From NCBI GenBank assembly GCA_963920685.1, contig OY987335.1, positions 8,916,201 through 8,980,200 on the forward strand: 64,000 nt of DNA, given 5' to 3'. The stretch is from Polydrusus tereticollis (taxonomy: Eukaryota > Arthropoda > Insecta > Coleoptera > Curculionidae). Each line of letters opens with the position of its first letter. Positions within the stretch are counted from its first letter, which is position 1. The notes below the pieces were generated by a model that ran no database searches, had not been told where the DNA came from, and was given only the letters and a program-made list of their open reading frames with translations. The position numbers and the translations under genes are program-made. Of this stretch, positions 32,089-44,945 are shown one piece after another.

Positions 32089-32430
32089 CATGCGTTCCGA
32101 GACCGACATTTACTGCTGCTGTGACACTGAATGGTTGGTGACGCGTTATTTTTTAGTGTTAGCTGTGTAGAATCACCAAATAATAATTGTGTATTTGACC
32201 TTTTTAAACTTCTCATGGACGTTTTGATTTCTTTGATTTGTATTATTTTGCAAATGCCTCCAAATATAATGACAATCTTCTATTTCACCTTAAGTTAACT
32301 ATGTAGACTTTAAGCTGAAGAAATGGTATATATAAAAAAAGGATAGAACCCTTATACTCTGGCGATGGAGGATCTAGATGCATCTAAGTGCTAGGGAAAA
32401 TACAATTTTCTGTATAATTTAATAAAGATC
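32089..32430 (+). other. onecut 3' untranslated region with poly(A) signal
   Basis: After the stop codon the sequence is AT-rich and non-coding. AATAAA at 32421-32426 is the first canonical polyadenylation hexamer downstream. Its use is inferred; the real 3' UTR could be longer. Confidence 0.45.
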
Positions 32431-32922
32431 AAATGCCGGAAAATCCCACAAGCTATACCTTTCGCAGGTCTGAAATTTTACAAATATTTGTTTGAACCAC
32501 TGCTTATATATTTTTTTTTTCTCTTTGTCTTAGAGGGTTTAGTGTGATACCTATCCTTGTCTTACCGAGATGGGTAGAATTCTGGACTAAATAACTCCCG
32601 AACTGGGGAATTAAGAATTACACAATTTGAGTGGTGTAGGCAGCATACCATTGCGCATTCAAATGTGATCATGGCGACAAGGGATGTCAAATGACCCGTC
32701 ATTTAAAATTTATGACACATGACACATTATGATGGTCATATGCGTCATTTTGCTTTTATCCACGCTAATGATTGATGAAATATAATAAAATTAATATCTT
32801 CAACCTTCTACTAAACTACTAAAATTATGCGGCAGAGTTTAATTTATAACTATTTTATTTAACTCTACTCATTATGTTTTGTTTATTACTTTGGGCATTG
32901 GATAACTAGTTGGTAACCGCCG

Positions 32923-32985
32923 TAATGAAAATTACCGTTGTCATAATGATAAGTACCGTCGTCATAATAAAAATGACTGATGTCG
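32923..32985. repeat. 21-bp imperfect tandem repeat, three units
   Basis: Units start TAATGAAAATTACCGTTGTC (32923), TAATGATAAGTACCGTCGTC (32944) and TAATAAAAATGACTGATGTC (32965), with looser copies following to about 33060. The open frame across it is not a gene. Confidence 0.6.
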
Positions 32986-33274
32986 TTTCAAAATCTTGCA
33001 AAAAAAGTCGTTATTTTGCTGTCATAATGAAATGTGACGTTACTGTCATTTTCATTATAATCAATTTTGTCATTCTTACTTTTTCTGAGAGCCGTCAGAA
33101 AAACATTTTCAAATTTTAATTAAATGTTCAAACTATCCACTGTTTACTTACTGACAATATCCTAACTTGCTAAAAACTCATTAATGGAGTTTATAAAGTG
33201 CTCTTCTGGGAAACATAATATTTCGGTTTTTATTCGATATTTACACTTTGTTCTTCATATTATGACCTTACAGA

Positions 33275-33375
33275 AAAAAATCAAGAGGAGCTAAGTCAGG
33301 TGGCCTTACTGGCCACTATAGTGTTCCTCGCATAGCGATCCATCTTCTATCTACTCAATCTAGATAAACTCCTCA
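33275..33375 (-). pseudogene. Mariner transposase C-terminal remnant
   Basis: On the minus strand VDRRWIAMRGTL, then WPVRPPDLAPLDFF can be read with stops; this is the W-I-x-R-G / PDL-PLDFF block. It may belong with the N-terminal remnant at 34660-34951. Confidence 0.5.
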
Positions 33376-33718
33376 AAGTTAGGTTGCAATTTTGCTAATA
33401 ATTAGTTAATTAATAAAGGACTGACTGAGTAGAAAACTTAGTTGAATTGATTGTCATAGAAATGATAATTATTAGACCCAAAGAAGTTAGATATTCTCGA
33501 TGAAATACACTTTTGAAGAATCTTCAAGAGGATGGCTATGGGTCTCTAATCACTTGGAACACACAGCATACTTATTTAAGAAAATGCTCTCTGAAATACA
33601 GTGATTTATGAGTTTTATTAGGGGCATCATTATATATACAATATTTTTTATTAGGTTTACATTAGAGCCAAAAGGTTCTTTGCTTTTTTTGTTCTTAAAC
33701 CGAGTTATGAGATGAAAT

Positions 33719-33973
33719 TCATAGAAAAAGAGGCATGGTGAACAACAGGGATATTTTTAGCGGATCCGGTATTAGACTTTGCAGGTTCAGAGCGACATTC
33801 ACGAAGAAATTGTTAAATTTGGTTGGAAGTTTGTCAGTCGGGGATTGGTTGTACAGCTCAGTGAGCAGTTGAAGAGAATCACTCATACCTCTAAGGTCTT
33901 TATTAAACCGATTGGTTGTGTGAGCTTGTTGGTTATACTTCATAAACAGTGAGAATTTTTCGTCCCCTGTCAC
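33719..33973 (-). pseudogene. Possible LINE linker fragment
   Basis: An 84-codon open frame with FNNFFVNVALNLQSLIPDP, resembling the FN-FF-NVG stretch between endonuclease and reverse transcriptase of non-LTR elements. There is no other supporting motif nearby. Confidence 0.3.
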
Positions 33974-34310
33974 GTTGTTTATTCTCCAATTAGGTGAATG
34001 ATCACAAGAAGAGAAGTGATATGAAAATCTAACCTACTTGTTCTTAGAAGTGAAAATTACTATTTACTTCCATCAATAGTTAGAAGAACACGTTCTCTCG
34101 GAATTGAGAACGGGGTTGATAATCATGCCTATAAAGTTAACATACAATGTGAGCATATGATGTGAATAATCAGTTCTTAAATTGGAGAGGACACGTCGTG
34201 AGCTTTATCACCCCCAAAATTGCAGGAGATCTCTAACATTAGAGTATAAAGCGATTTTACCCATCTGAAACTGTTGTCCACGACTGAGTCCGTATGACTT
34301 CAACAATGAA

Positions 34311-34650
34311 AATGTTTTTTTTTTTTTTAAATAAGGTTTTAAAACATATCTTTCTTTTTATTCCTCTCTTTCAGAATTCCACCAATCGATCTTCTATTCA
34401 TATTATGATACAAAAAATAATAATAGAAAATGTTTTTTTTTTTTTTAAATAAGGTTTTAAAACATATCTTTCTTTTCATTCCTCTCTTTCAGAATTCCAC
34501 CAATCGATCTTCTATTCATATTATGATACAAAAAATAATAATAGAAAATGTTTTTTTTTTTTTTAAATAAGGTTTTAAAACATATCTTTCTTTTCATTCC
34601 TCTCTTTCAGAATTCCACCAATCGATCTTCTATTCATATTATGATACAAA
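34311..34650. repeat. 118-bp tandem triplication
   Basis: Units start at 34311, 34429 and 34547; the third is about 104 bp. They differ by hardly more than one base (TTTTTATT versus TTTTCATT), so the duplication is recent or homogenised. Each unit has a T tract, CTCTCTTTCAG, then AATTCCACCAATCGATCTTC and an AATAATAATAG end. Confidence 0.85.
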
Positions 34651-34659
34651 AGCCAGTTG

Positions 34660-34951
34660 GGGATTGGAAATTATAGGAGCTTCATTCATTACTGTTTCTA
34701 ATTTCCTCTTGTGATTTCTACAAGGTCTTGGACGACCACTGAAATCCATTAACTTCGAATTGTCTCACAATTTTGGAAATAGTTGATTGGGAAATATTGA
34801 TATTCTGTTTGCATGAATGCACTTGGTTACATAAATCGACAACATCGCTGTTGTTTTTCTGTCGCTTGAACCTACTTTCATTACTATCGCAATCTCGTTT
34901 AATTAAGGGCATTTTCAAAAACCGAAAATTTAAACTGTCGTTGCCATACAC
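34660..34951 (-). pseudogene. Mariner transposase N-terminal remnant
   Basis: Minus strand: NNSDVVDLCNQVH, ISQSTISKIVRQFEVNG, then after a frameshift FSGRPRPCRNHKRKLETVMN. This is the paired-like helix-turn-helix and GRPR motif. The 118-bp triplication begins just downstream in its reading direction. Confidence 0.6.
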
Positions 34952-34999
34952 AAACTTTCAAACTAGTGCCAGTTATACTGTGTTTCCTTGTACCTGACA

Positions 35000-36009
35000 G
35001 TAAGTTATAACACACACCCGTAATATTATCTTTCACGGGTGATGGACGATTGGGTTTCTATTAATACGAAGTTGGATATATTCTACTATGAAATAAGGTA
35101 CCTGCCATTATCACGCCTATGGTTAATTAGGGTTTAACGACTTTACTGTGCCGTCAACCATTAAAAAATAAAGTACAAATCAAAATAATAGATAGATATA
35201 AATAAGGAAAGTCATTAATCTCAACGCGATCAGAAAGAAATATATCAAAACTGTAAGTTCGACAAAGTCGCCACGACCGCCATTAAATGCGCAGCGATCT
35301 CTTACTTACACCACCTAAATGTATTATAGTTCGAAAGTTGTTTAGCCAAGGCAAGTCTTTTGCCCATCCCTGTATTTAGTTTTTGTCCTTTTTTTGTAAT
35401 TTTGTAAATCATTAAAATATTATAAGTAATTTATTTTTGATCAAGTAATATACTAAAAAATCAGATACAATAAATAGAGTAGCTTTTCTATTTCCGTGAA
35501 ATATTTAGTTTTTAGTTGTAAGATTAAATTGCCATAATTTCTAAGTCATTATATAAAAGTATGTGAACGGTTTTTAATTATATGTAGTTGATGAATGTAT
35601 TTAATTGTATTTTGTTTTTCATATTTTAAATGTATTGCAACCATTGTCAAAAACACCACCAGTACAAAAAAAAAATGAACAGCTTTTTCCGTTCAATCGA
35701 CTAATTGTGTATGTGTTGTGTTTATTATTTTAAAAGCTAATTTGTCTGTCTAATTTTGATGTCCTACTGCATTCCAAAACATATTAAGTTAATATAAATG
35801 TGAAATGCAATACAGTTTTGCTACTTACATAAAAAGTTTTATTCCAATAATTATTTTAATTAATATAAATCATTATCTAAGCAAAAAATACAATCGGGTA
35901 TTTGGTTGAAGATGAAAGACCAAGCTTAAACACTTTGTTCCATTGTATACATTATTTGTTAAGAACAAACCTGAACGAACAATACGGTTTCTATTTTTTT
36001 ATATGTGCG
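35000..36009. other. Between genes, no gene
   Basis: AT-rich DNA without coding signal or clear repeats. Confidence 0.45.
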
Positions 36010-36019
36010 TTTGTTTATA

Positions 36020-37688
36020 TAGTGATGAGCAAAATCAGTCTTGGTTTTGCACAGTTTGCAAGGTCGAAACCAAGACCAAGACATTGGTGTGATTGTAAGC
36101 CTAATCAGCAAGATGGAGACAAAATTTCCGCTATAACCGGAAGTGCCAGATTCTTGAAAATATTTTAGACGAATGGCCCCCATAGACATTAGTAAGCTAG
36201 CAGATTTTCACATTTTTCCTTATTGTATTGTTTTCAAAATCATTTATTTCATGCCAATACAATAAATATTGTTTGCACAGGTCAGCTATACAAAAATTTC
36301 AAATATCAATGTCTATCAAATCGCAAATAAACAAATCACAGTTTATATTTACATCAAGACAGATTACAGTTTAAAAATTTATCAACACTGAAAAATGCAT
36401 TTGTAATTAATATTTTTTTCATTTTGGTCTTGAATTCTTTTTGAGGTAGTTCTCTGATGTTGTTAGGTAACTTACTGAAAAATTTTATAGCCCAATATCC
36501 ATCCTGACACCTTTTTAGACGGCAATATCCCGCAATCAAGTCGCCCCTTCCCCTTTAGTTTCGTATGAATGGATGTTTCCATTTGTGGCATAAAGCTTGG
36601 CATTCTTCCTGATATATAATAGGCCTTCCGGGATGTATACTGAAGGCAGGGTCAAAATTCTGATAACGGCAGCTTTCCTCTGCAATGAGCCTCCGTGGCT
36701 GCGGTGCATGTCCCCAGGCCATAATAGCGTAGAACATAATCCAGAGCAGCCTCCAGCTGAGCATTGATGTAAATTAAGAAGAGAATTGGTCCCAGAACTG
36801 ATCCCTGTGGGACACCAATAGTTATGTCCCTCTTTGCTGATTCCATCCTTCCAACCCTGACTTTCTGCGTCCTACCCGACAAATAACATTTCAAAATATT
36901 TACGCTAGTTGGATCAAATGAGTATGCCCGCAGCTTCATCAGGAGGATGTCATGCCAGACACAGTCGAAGGCCTTACTTAGGTCACAGAAGACCGAAGCT
37001 GTATACTCTTGGTTCTCAAAAGAATCTTGAATATAAGAAACCAGGTTAATAGCCAAAATTGTGCTCCTGTTTTACCATGATCGATCGATGGATTTCCCGG
37101 TGGCAACACCCTGCATTTTTACCGATTTGAAGATCAGCTAAAATTTGTTCTTTATTTATGTATTCCATATCTATACCGAACTAGTCCAGTTTCCGACTTG
37201 TCTTGAATCTACTTTTAGACATTTTCTCAAGTAACGAAAATACCCGTATTTTTAGACCACCCTGTGTATTGCAGCTAAGATTTGGTCACAGCGTAAAAGG
37301 CCTTCGGGTATTAGCTAACTCCGAACCAAAGTTTAGTGTGTTAGTATCTCAGAGTGAAGATTATCAGCATTTATTGCAAGTCATGTTTTTCGCAAAAAAA
37401 AAGTGACATTAATTAATATCGCTTTTAAATATTAAAGTTGCAACTACTTTCTAGTAGAAGCGTCAACACTGTATTGTCGAAGATATTTTATGCTCATTTA
37501 TGTTCCATCCAGTTTCATTTGTACCCCATTTATTGTAACATTCAATTTTTAAATAATCGAGTAAGATTACTTTTAATACGATGAAAAATAGCACGTCTTG
37601 CAAGACCAGGACTCTACTACAAAGACCTAAGGCAATACTAATAATATTGCTTTAGTGTTGGCCTTGGTCTTGCATTTGCTCATCACTA
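36020..37688. mobile_element. DNA element with TAGTGATGAGCAAA ends, split by a LINE
   Basis: TAGTGATGAGCAAA at 36020 and its inverted copy TTTGCTCATCACTA ending 37688 form 14-bp perfect ends; more of the ends (AAGACCAAG) also pair. Flanks TTTGTTTATA and TTTGTTGATA differ at one of ten bases and may be a target duplication. Inside is mostly a LINE fragment (36354-37080), so the original element was small. hAT- or MULE-like; undecided. Confidence 0.6.
36354..37080 (-). pseudogene. Jockey-like LINE reverse transcriptase fragment
   Basis: Minus strand: YTASVFCDLSKAFDCVWHDI, LRAYSFDPTSVNILKCYLSG, ITIGVPQGSVLGPILFLIYI, then a jump past the catalytic FADD block to AIMAWGHAPQ-type C-terminal sequence. 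It finishes with AIKFFSKLPNNIRELPQKEF. Internal deletion and frameshifts; dead. Confidence 0.8.
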
Positions 37689-40600
37689 TTTGTTGATAAT
37701 AGCGTTTAAATATAAAATTATTAAGTTGAAATTAGCTCTTGGGATACCCGCACTTAGACTTTTAACAAGAAAACTATGGCATTCCACTGTTGGCTGTTTA
37801 TTTTTTCAAATTTGGCTGTTTTCATATTGTACCTCATTTTTTTTAAAATAATTTGTTATCTAGTCAAAAAAAAAAATAACAATCCTCTAATATGTATTAA
37901 ATGTAAATAAGTCTCTGTTGTTTTGCCATATCCTATTGTAAAAAATAATTTATTGTATTTATTATTAAGTAGATAGTATTAACAATTTAGTTTAACTGAA
38001 AAGTTAATTCCAGTAGCTCTATTACCGTCTCAATATTTTAGCTGCTATATTACAAACGTTTTATTTTGATCTGTGTTGAAATTATTCAAATAGGCGTAAC
38101 CACAGGTCAAATACGAATCATTGATGACTACACAAACTGTATACTTTGGTTGTATATCAATTATTGTATATCAATATCGCTATATTTTGGTAAAAAATCT
38201 AAAAAGTTATATTTTAGCACAAATAAAGCCATCTGTAATACATACAGGTAGATACATAATGTACAAAATAAAAATCTATTTCATTGTAATATCCATGACA
38301 AGTGGAAAAAATTATATAGGGATCTGCTTTCTAGCAGTTGTCACAATTATTTTTGGAGGAGGATTCATTTTACCGGATAAATTAAGATGAAAGAAGAGTT
38401 CATTGTTTAAATTTATGAGTTGCTGAATCACCTCCAATTATCTCATCTACCCTTAAACAAAAAAAGGCATACTTAATAATAATGTGTAAAGAAAAATTGC
38501 TTGAAACAACTCAGGAGTTAAAAAAATATTTAAATACGTCACTGGCACATTCAACTTTCAGGTAAAATAAAACAGCATTTCTAAGATCCATAAATACCAT
38601 TAAATCTCATCACAAACAGATCCGGTTTTGACGACTTTTTAAAGATTGATTGTTATACATGCAGGGTATCCGGAAGTTACGATGGCAAATCTTAGAGTAC
38701 GATACGGAACTCTAGAAGATGGTGTCATTAAAGTGTTATTTTTTAATTTAATTAAATCCTTTGAAGTTAATAAGTAAGGTTTCGTCCGTATTCGTCCATT
38801 TCGATCATATTTCTGGTGCATACACCGATATTGCAAATAAAACAGCGGGAGCTGGCTTTTGGGAGATTATATTATTATCATGAGTCTATGAAGACACTTC
38901 GGTAGATAATGCAATGTTATTGTTAAATAAACCATTCAAAATATTAGTTTTAGTGTCTGGAGTATTTAAATACAAAGCATAGGTACATGCCATAAAAGCT
39001 GGGCGCAAAAACTATGTTAATACTAATAATTATACGTTATAGTAAAACACAATATATTGTAACAAATTTTCAGACAAAATTAATATAAAATACAGGTAGT
39101 CTCAAAACGACTTAACGATTTTAAATTATTTTAATTATTATTTATTGTTATCAATCTTAAAAGCGACATTCTTAAAATGATGGCAATATCTTTCGTGGCA
39201 TTTATCAAAGTTTTCAGGGAATCTTCTAAAAACCTTTACAAGAAGTTTCTTAGCATTAAAATCCTTTTATCTCTGAACTAACCTGAACTAACCCAGATGA
39301 CGTTTTTTACGTAAGAATGGTTAAGTAGCCATAATTTCTGGACCCATATTAATACACATTTTTTTTCGTATTCTTTTATGTAGAATAACATCTTAAAATT
39401 TGTCATCGTTATTTTCGGACACCCTGTATTCAATTGTTCAAAAAAGTCTTGAGTGATGGGGCAGATTATTTGTTTAACCCTAATTGGCTAGGGTTTTTCG
39501 GGATCGCTCATTTACGAGTACATTGTAAGTATATTTAAAAATTTTCCAAAATGTCAACTAAAATTATCCAATATCCTATTAGAATCCAAATATTTTTATA
39601 TATATAATTTAACACAATTATAACAAAAAAAAAAAAAAATAACGATTCAGAACAGAAAACAAATTGATTTCAATTGTCATTCAAATTTTTGGCTACTTAA
39701 CTTTATCGTCGCCTATTGGTGAGTGGTTGTTACAGTCATTTCTTCTGCAAACTATAGATGCAGGTGAGCCATAAAGACTTTTTCTATATCGAGTTTTACA
39801 AGAGCAGAAAATAATTTATAAGGTTTTGTCGGGGGTGCTGCAAATTGGCAATAAAAATTATCTTTCTTCCATCCCCATTGCTCGGGGGATATTGACGAAT
39901 TACTTTTCCACTGCTGAACTTGCAAATAAGTTCGTTTAAAATATTGATAGGAGCGAGTTGGGCGCATTTAGTTTTAGAGACTAAAGTGATGAATGGTTTG
40001 AACCTTAATTCACACATTATCACATTCGTAAACTTTTCCTTATCAGTAAAATCTCAATTCTTTCGGGAAAAATATTCTTATTCACAATTATCAAATTTCC
40101 GTTAAAATCTTGCAAAAGTTTAGTACATTGAGGCATGTGGGCTACACCTCTAAAACTTTAAACGTAATACTCCTCTGATAGGAGGTTAAAGTTACAGGTT
40201 TAAAGATATAAGCAAGAGATTTTCTGTTTCAAAGTTCAAAAATGTATCTGCTCCATCACTTTCTAATTTTGAATATATGATTATAACAAACATTAAAAAT
40301 CATCAAAATAAAAGCTTTTTTCGAGGGGTTAGAAGTAAAAACCTTCAATAGCTCGACTATTTATAATCAGCTGAGGATCTTCATTGGATTCCTACTGGTA
40401 TATTAAATTTAAGAAGACAATGATGGGGTATGAAGTCATTATTGCCAAAGTACATAATTCTTACTTGTAAAAATTTCTGGCTGAAAGTTGGACGTGTCAA
40501 TGCTATTGCTGAAACAAGATTACGATTAGCTTTATAATTATCCCCCATTTAAGTATTACGGCATTTTTTGCTTCTGAGTTGTGACCACTGTAAATTTTGA

Positions 40601-43600
40601 AGCAACCCAATCTGGTTTATAGTACATACATTTGAACGTAAATTTTGTTTTTAATTGTGTTAAACATGTGACAGTGATAGAACATTATATTAGAACTGTT
40701 AAAAATCTATGTAAATATAATCGACAACAAAAGTATTTATATAATAAATAGTATTGTTGGGAACACTTTTTGCTATGAAAATGTTGTAATTATTCTTAAC
40801 TTTTAGATAAATCATCCGCTTTTAGTTTTTACAACCAAACTAGGATCACCCATCTAGATGCTACTTATTACCATTAATGTCTTATAATTTTAAACGATAC
40901 CCAACCTTGTACATTCGTGAAGAAAGATCTATGTTCACGAAAATGCCTTAATCGTTAAAAATACTTATTGTATAGATCTAGTCAGCATACACAAGGGTTT
41001 TTATTGCAGCGTAAAGGGCCCTATAAAAACATGTAATTTGTTTGTTGTTCAAATAATACAAAATAAACTTTATCAAATGCCTATGAATCAATGCAAGTGA
41101 TTAATTTTCCTTGCGTGGCTGCCTGTAAACGGAAAATTAATGTTTTTTTAGGCAATAATATTAAAACAATACGATTTTGAACCTGAAAATCGATTTACTT
41201 ACTGAGAAATTCTATAATTAATGAGTTAAGTTAAGTTAATAAGTGATGTCTTAAAGTGTTTGAAGATTTAACCTAATAGGGCCCTTTGCATTAGTGTCGT
41301 TATATGAAACAAATTTTTGTTGGTTTTTAAAAATAGGTACCTACTTATGATGTTTCGTTATTTTTTAAGTCAATCAATTAATTTAGCTACACATCAGTCA
41401 ATTTTGACTTTTCAAAATATCAAAAACCTACATGCAACTATGTTTTGAAAAGTGTTTTAGCGGCAGTTTTGTTTTAATTGAGTTTAGTTAAAGTCTACCT
41501 GGATATTGAAGGATATCAGTCCTAAATTTGCAAAACTTCTATAATATTAAACACAAATTTTGTACTGCCTGCTATTTTTAGGCTCCGTCAGACAACGCAG
41601 GCTGTGGTACATGGCGCCATGGCGGTAGAGTTAGAACCAAGTAAGAAGAGGCCACCGCATCATTTGCTTACGAAAACGATTGTATTGATCTCGAGCGACA
41701 CAGGAACATTATAAAATCCTAGAGTGATTTCAAGTATACCAGCCACGCTACATACACGACGGATACTGCAGCGGTCCACTGTCATAATAGCATGGACCAA
41801 CGTCAGACCGTACTGACGAAGTCTTAAATCTAGAATGGAGATAAGGAAATATCATAGCAATGCCAAGAGATTATTAAACTTGACTTACCAAACATGAAGT
41901 ACTGTATTAAAAGAAAGATAAATGCAACTGTGAACTGACACTGGTTGAAACCAAATGGCCAAGGGAATAGAAAAGAAAGATCCACATTATAGACGAAATA
42001 AAGGAAATAAGTTACGAACATGACATTGATGTGCATCGATCCCTAATCATTTTAGAAAAAATCAATTGGGATTTCTTTAAAGAGCGCTAAAAGCTGCACC
42101 CAATACGCAAACTTTTGCCCTTTTTGGTAAACCAGTTAGGAGTTAACTGCAATTTTATAATTTATTATGACCCCTATATTACTGAGCAATAATAAAAACA
42201 CCAGTAGTTTTAACAACGAAACTTCAAATGAATAATTTACAATGTCACAATCAAATTTTGTGTTCAGAAATACCGGGTTAACAATAATTCAGTAATAATT
42301 ATTATTAACTTCTGTACGTATGAACTCGTCGGCTATGTTAATTTACACACCTCGTTGTCGCTGCAACGTCATACGCATCACACGATCACTCACAGCCGTC
42401 ATCTCTAATAAAGCTCCAGCAGACGTATGGGAATTCGGCCTTGAGTTGGCCAATCAGAGTGCCATAATTTCTTGAGGTTCATTCTGCACTTGTTGGCGCC
42501 GGGAGGATGTATTCTTGAACCGAGATTACTATTTTTGATGGTTTACCATATACAAACAGTTTTTTCAGGAGTCATGTAGTCGATTTAAAAATACACCCCC
42601 AAAAACATTTTTGGTCCTATGGATGAGTTACTAATTAAAGTGCAAAATAATGAAAGAATTTGACAGCATGCACAGAAAATAATTAATAGAACATTCAGAA
42701 TATATAAAAACGCCAAAAAAATTAACGAGACTAATTAAGATGGCAATGAAAAATATAGTAGCAACAGTGCGTTCAGAAAACATGAACTTTCACAGTTTTC
42801 AATTAAATAGAGGAAGGGGTACGTCAAGGAGATTCATTATCTGGAGCAATAAATTTATGAGACAAATAAAAAACAGAGGTATAGTAAGCAACATATACAT
42901 ATAAACCATAGCTTGTTTAGATGGCATAGTAACAAGAAACAAAGAAAGACGGAAGAAAACGAAAGGGAGGAGATCCTAAAACAGGACAACATTGTTAAAG
43001 CTATAAAACTCATATATATACCAAATGATCTATGAACTGCCACAGGTTGAGAAAGATCGTCTGCCACGCTAACCCTTGTCCCCGGTAAAAAGGAATAACT
43101 ATGTTTTAACTAAACGCAATTTAAATAACCTCTAACATTTTGCCAAATGTTTCTAGCTGTTTACTATCAATGAAGTATCGGTAAATCAAATCGAGAATTT
43201 TTTGGAAACCAAGAAATCCATAAGTAGCGTTATTTTTTCAAAATGTATAAATGTTCCCTGATAAAAGTTCATATTTTAATAAAAAATAATTGATTCACTA
43301 GCTCTTCGAAAGGGCTCATAGTTGAAATATCAGAAGTGGACTTTGGAAAATAGGAGCTAGATATTTGGAATATTTGACAGTAGCCCTTTTTAAACAGCAA
43401 GAAGGATTTTAAAAGTTTGTTTCATGAAACGGCGCGTTTCTTTCTAGTCCTTTTATTGTATTTTAGTAACCAACTTATAATACTCTGTAGCAAGCTACTG
43501 AATGTTTTCTCTAGCGACTGCGTAACTTTTTTATTACAGAGCATGCGCACCTATTGTGGATTTAAGCTTTTTGTTAGCAAAAAGCTCCTTCCATAAATTG

Positions 43601-44545
43601 TACATAAAGCAGCGATGGACTATTATGATAATGTTATAATACCAACTTTTAGACGTTCCGTTTGATTTATGAAAAAGTCCAGTGGCGCTTTATACGATTT
43701 TTGCACGAGCACTATTTTTACTTTGCAAGACAAGGCAAGTGTTATAAAATTAATCAATAATTACCTTATTTGACGTTGACACAAAAGTGACATTTTCACA
43801 AATCATAAGTTGATCATTACAGTGTACAATTTTTAGTGCAATAGAAATCGTGTAAAAATGGCAATACCATATCCCTTTTCCAGTGTAGAGTGTCACACAA
43901 ATCTACACACATTAATTCTGTAGAGATATAGGTTGATTAAAGAAATAATTAAAAATATGTTGTGTTTTTTATTAACCCCGGCATATTCCCTAAAATCCTC
44001 AAGAGCCAGGGACGGATCCAGGACGTTTACAAGTTGGGGGCAATTATTTTGGGTAAACTCGACAAGATAACAACAAATTCTATAATTACTTTCGGATCAG
44101 TATATTATCTACTTTTGATTTCCTGGTGAAAATACTATAAGACAGTTTAATGAAACTGTCCATAATCACAAAAAGACCCGTCTTAATTTACTCAAGAAAA
44201 CACAGCTCGTGTCGCCTGTCGAATTTACAACTTTAACACAAGGCAGGGTCGTAGCTAAAGGGGGGCATGGAGGATGGAGGCTTGTGAAGCTCAGTGTAGG
44301 TACATCAAATTTTACGACAAACATGAAAGACCATTTTTTTTACAATTGAATGAAAATAATTGTTTTAACAAAATTGGTGACGTAACCTAATCTACGCTAC
44401 TCGTTAAAGAAAAGAAAAATTTTAAATTTATATTAACGCAAACTTAATACTTCAAACTTTTTCCAAGCATCGGATAAATTACTCAAGTATTTCTAATTTT
44501 TGTTATAGCTTTCCTTTCATTCAATAGTGCCTCTCCTTTCCTGCC
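37689..44545. other. Between onecut and Shal, no gene apart from a LINE scrap
   Basis: Almost 7 kb of AT-rich sequence. The only recognisable pieces are the LINE fragment at 42650-42890, mariner-end phrases (GCAGGGTATCCGG near 38661, ACACCCTGTATT near 39420) and the MITE-like end at about 44009. A less AT-rich patch at 41580-41830 was read in all frames without result. Confidence 0.45.
42650..42890 (+). pseudogene. LINE reverse transcriptase fragment
   Basis: Reads EFDSMHRK, then IEHSEYIKTPKKLTRLIKMA and QLNRGRGTSRRFIIW (normally GVRQGDSLS-LFN). Only about 230 bp are recognisable. No reading frame persists. Confidence 0.55.
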
Positions 44546-44945
44546 ATAGTATTGGACACTGCATTATCAAAAATAGAAGAAAGGTTCGAACAAATTAAAC
44601 AACATCACACAGTTTTCAATTTTCTCAACAACCTAAATAATGTCCTTAAGACAGATAAATCAAATAGGTCTACAAAATGTAAATATGTGGAAAGTATGTT
44701 ACATGCTCCATCTAAAATTGAAAAGGAAGTTTGCACCCTATGTGATTCAATACCTATTTACAGAAAATAACCTCATCTATCTATTTTCAAATTTAATGAT
44801 TGCTATACGAATTTATTTAACGTTACCTGTGACTGTGGCTAGCCGGGAAAGAAGCTTTTCTTATTTGAGATCAACAGTGGGACAAAAAAGTCTTTCAGAC
44901 TTCAGATCTATTATTAGTATCAAAAAGGACATTTCAAAAGATATA

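Noticed and set aside
32910..33119. Val/Ile-rich open frame, membrane-peptide-like
   Set aside because: It is produced by the 21-bp tandem repeat.
34311..34650. CRISPR-like array
   Set aside because: Units are 118 bp, directly adjacent and without unique spacers.
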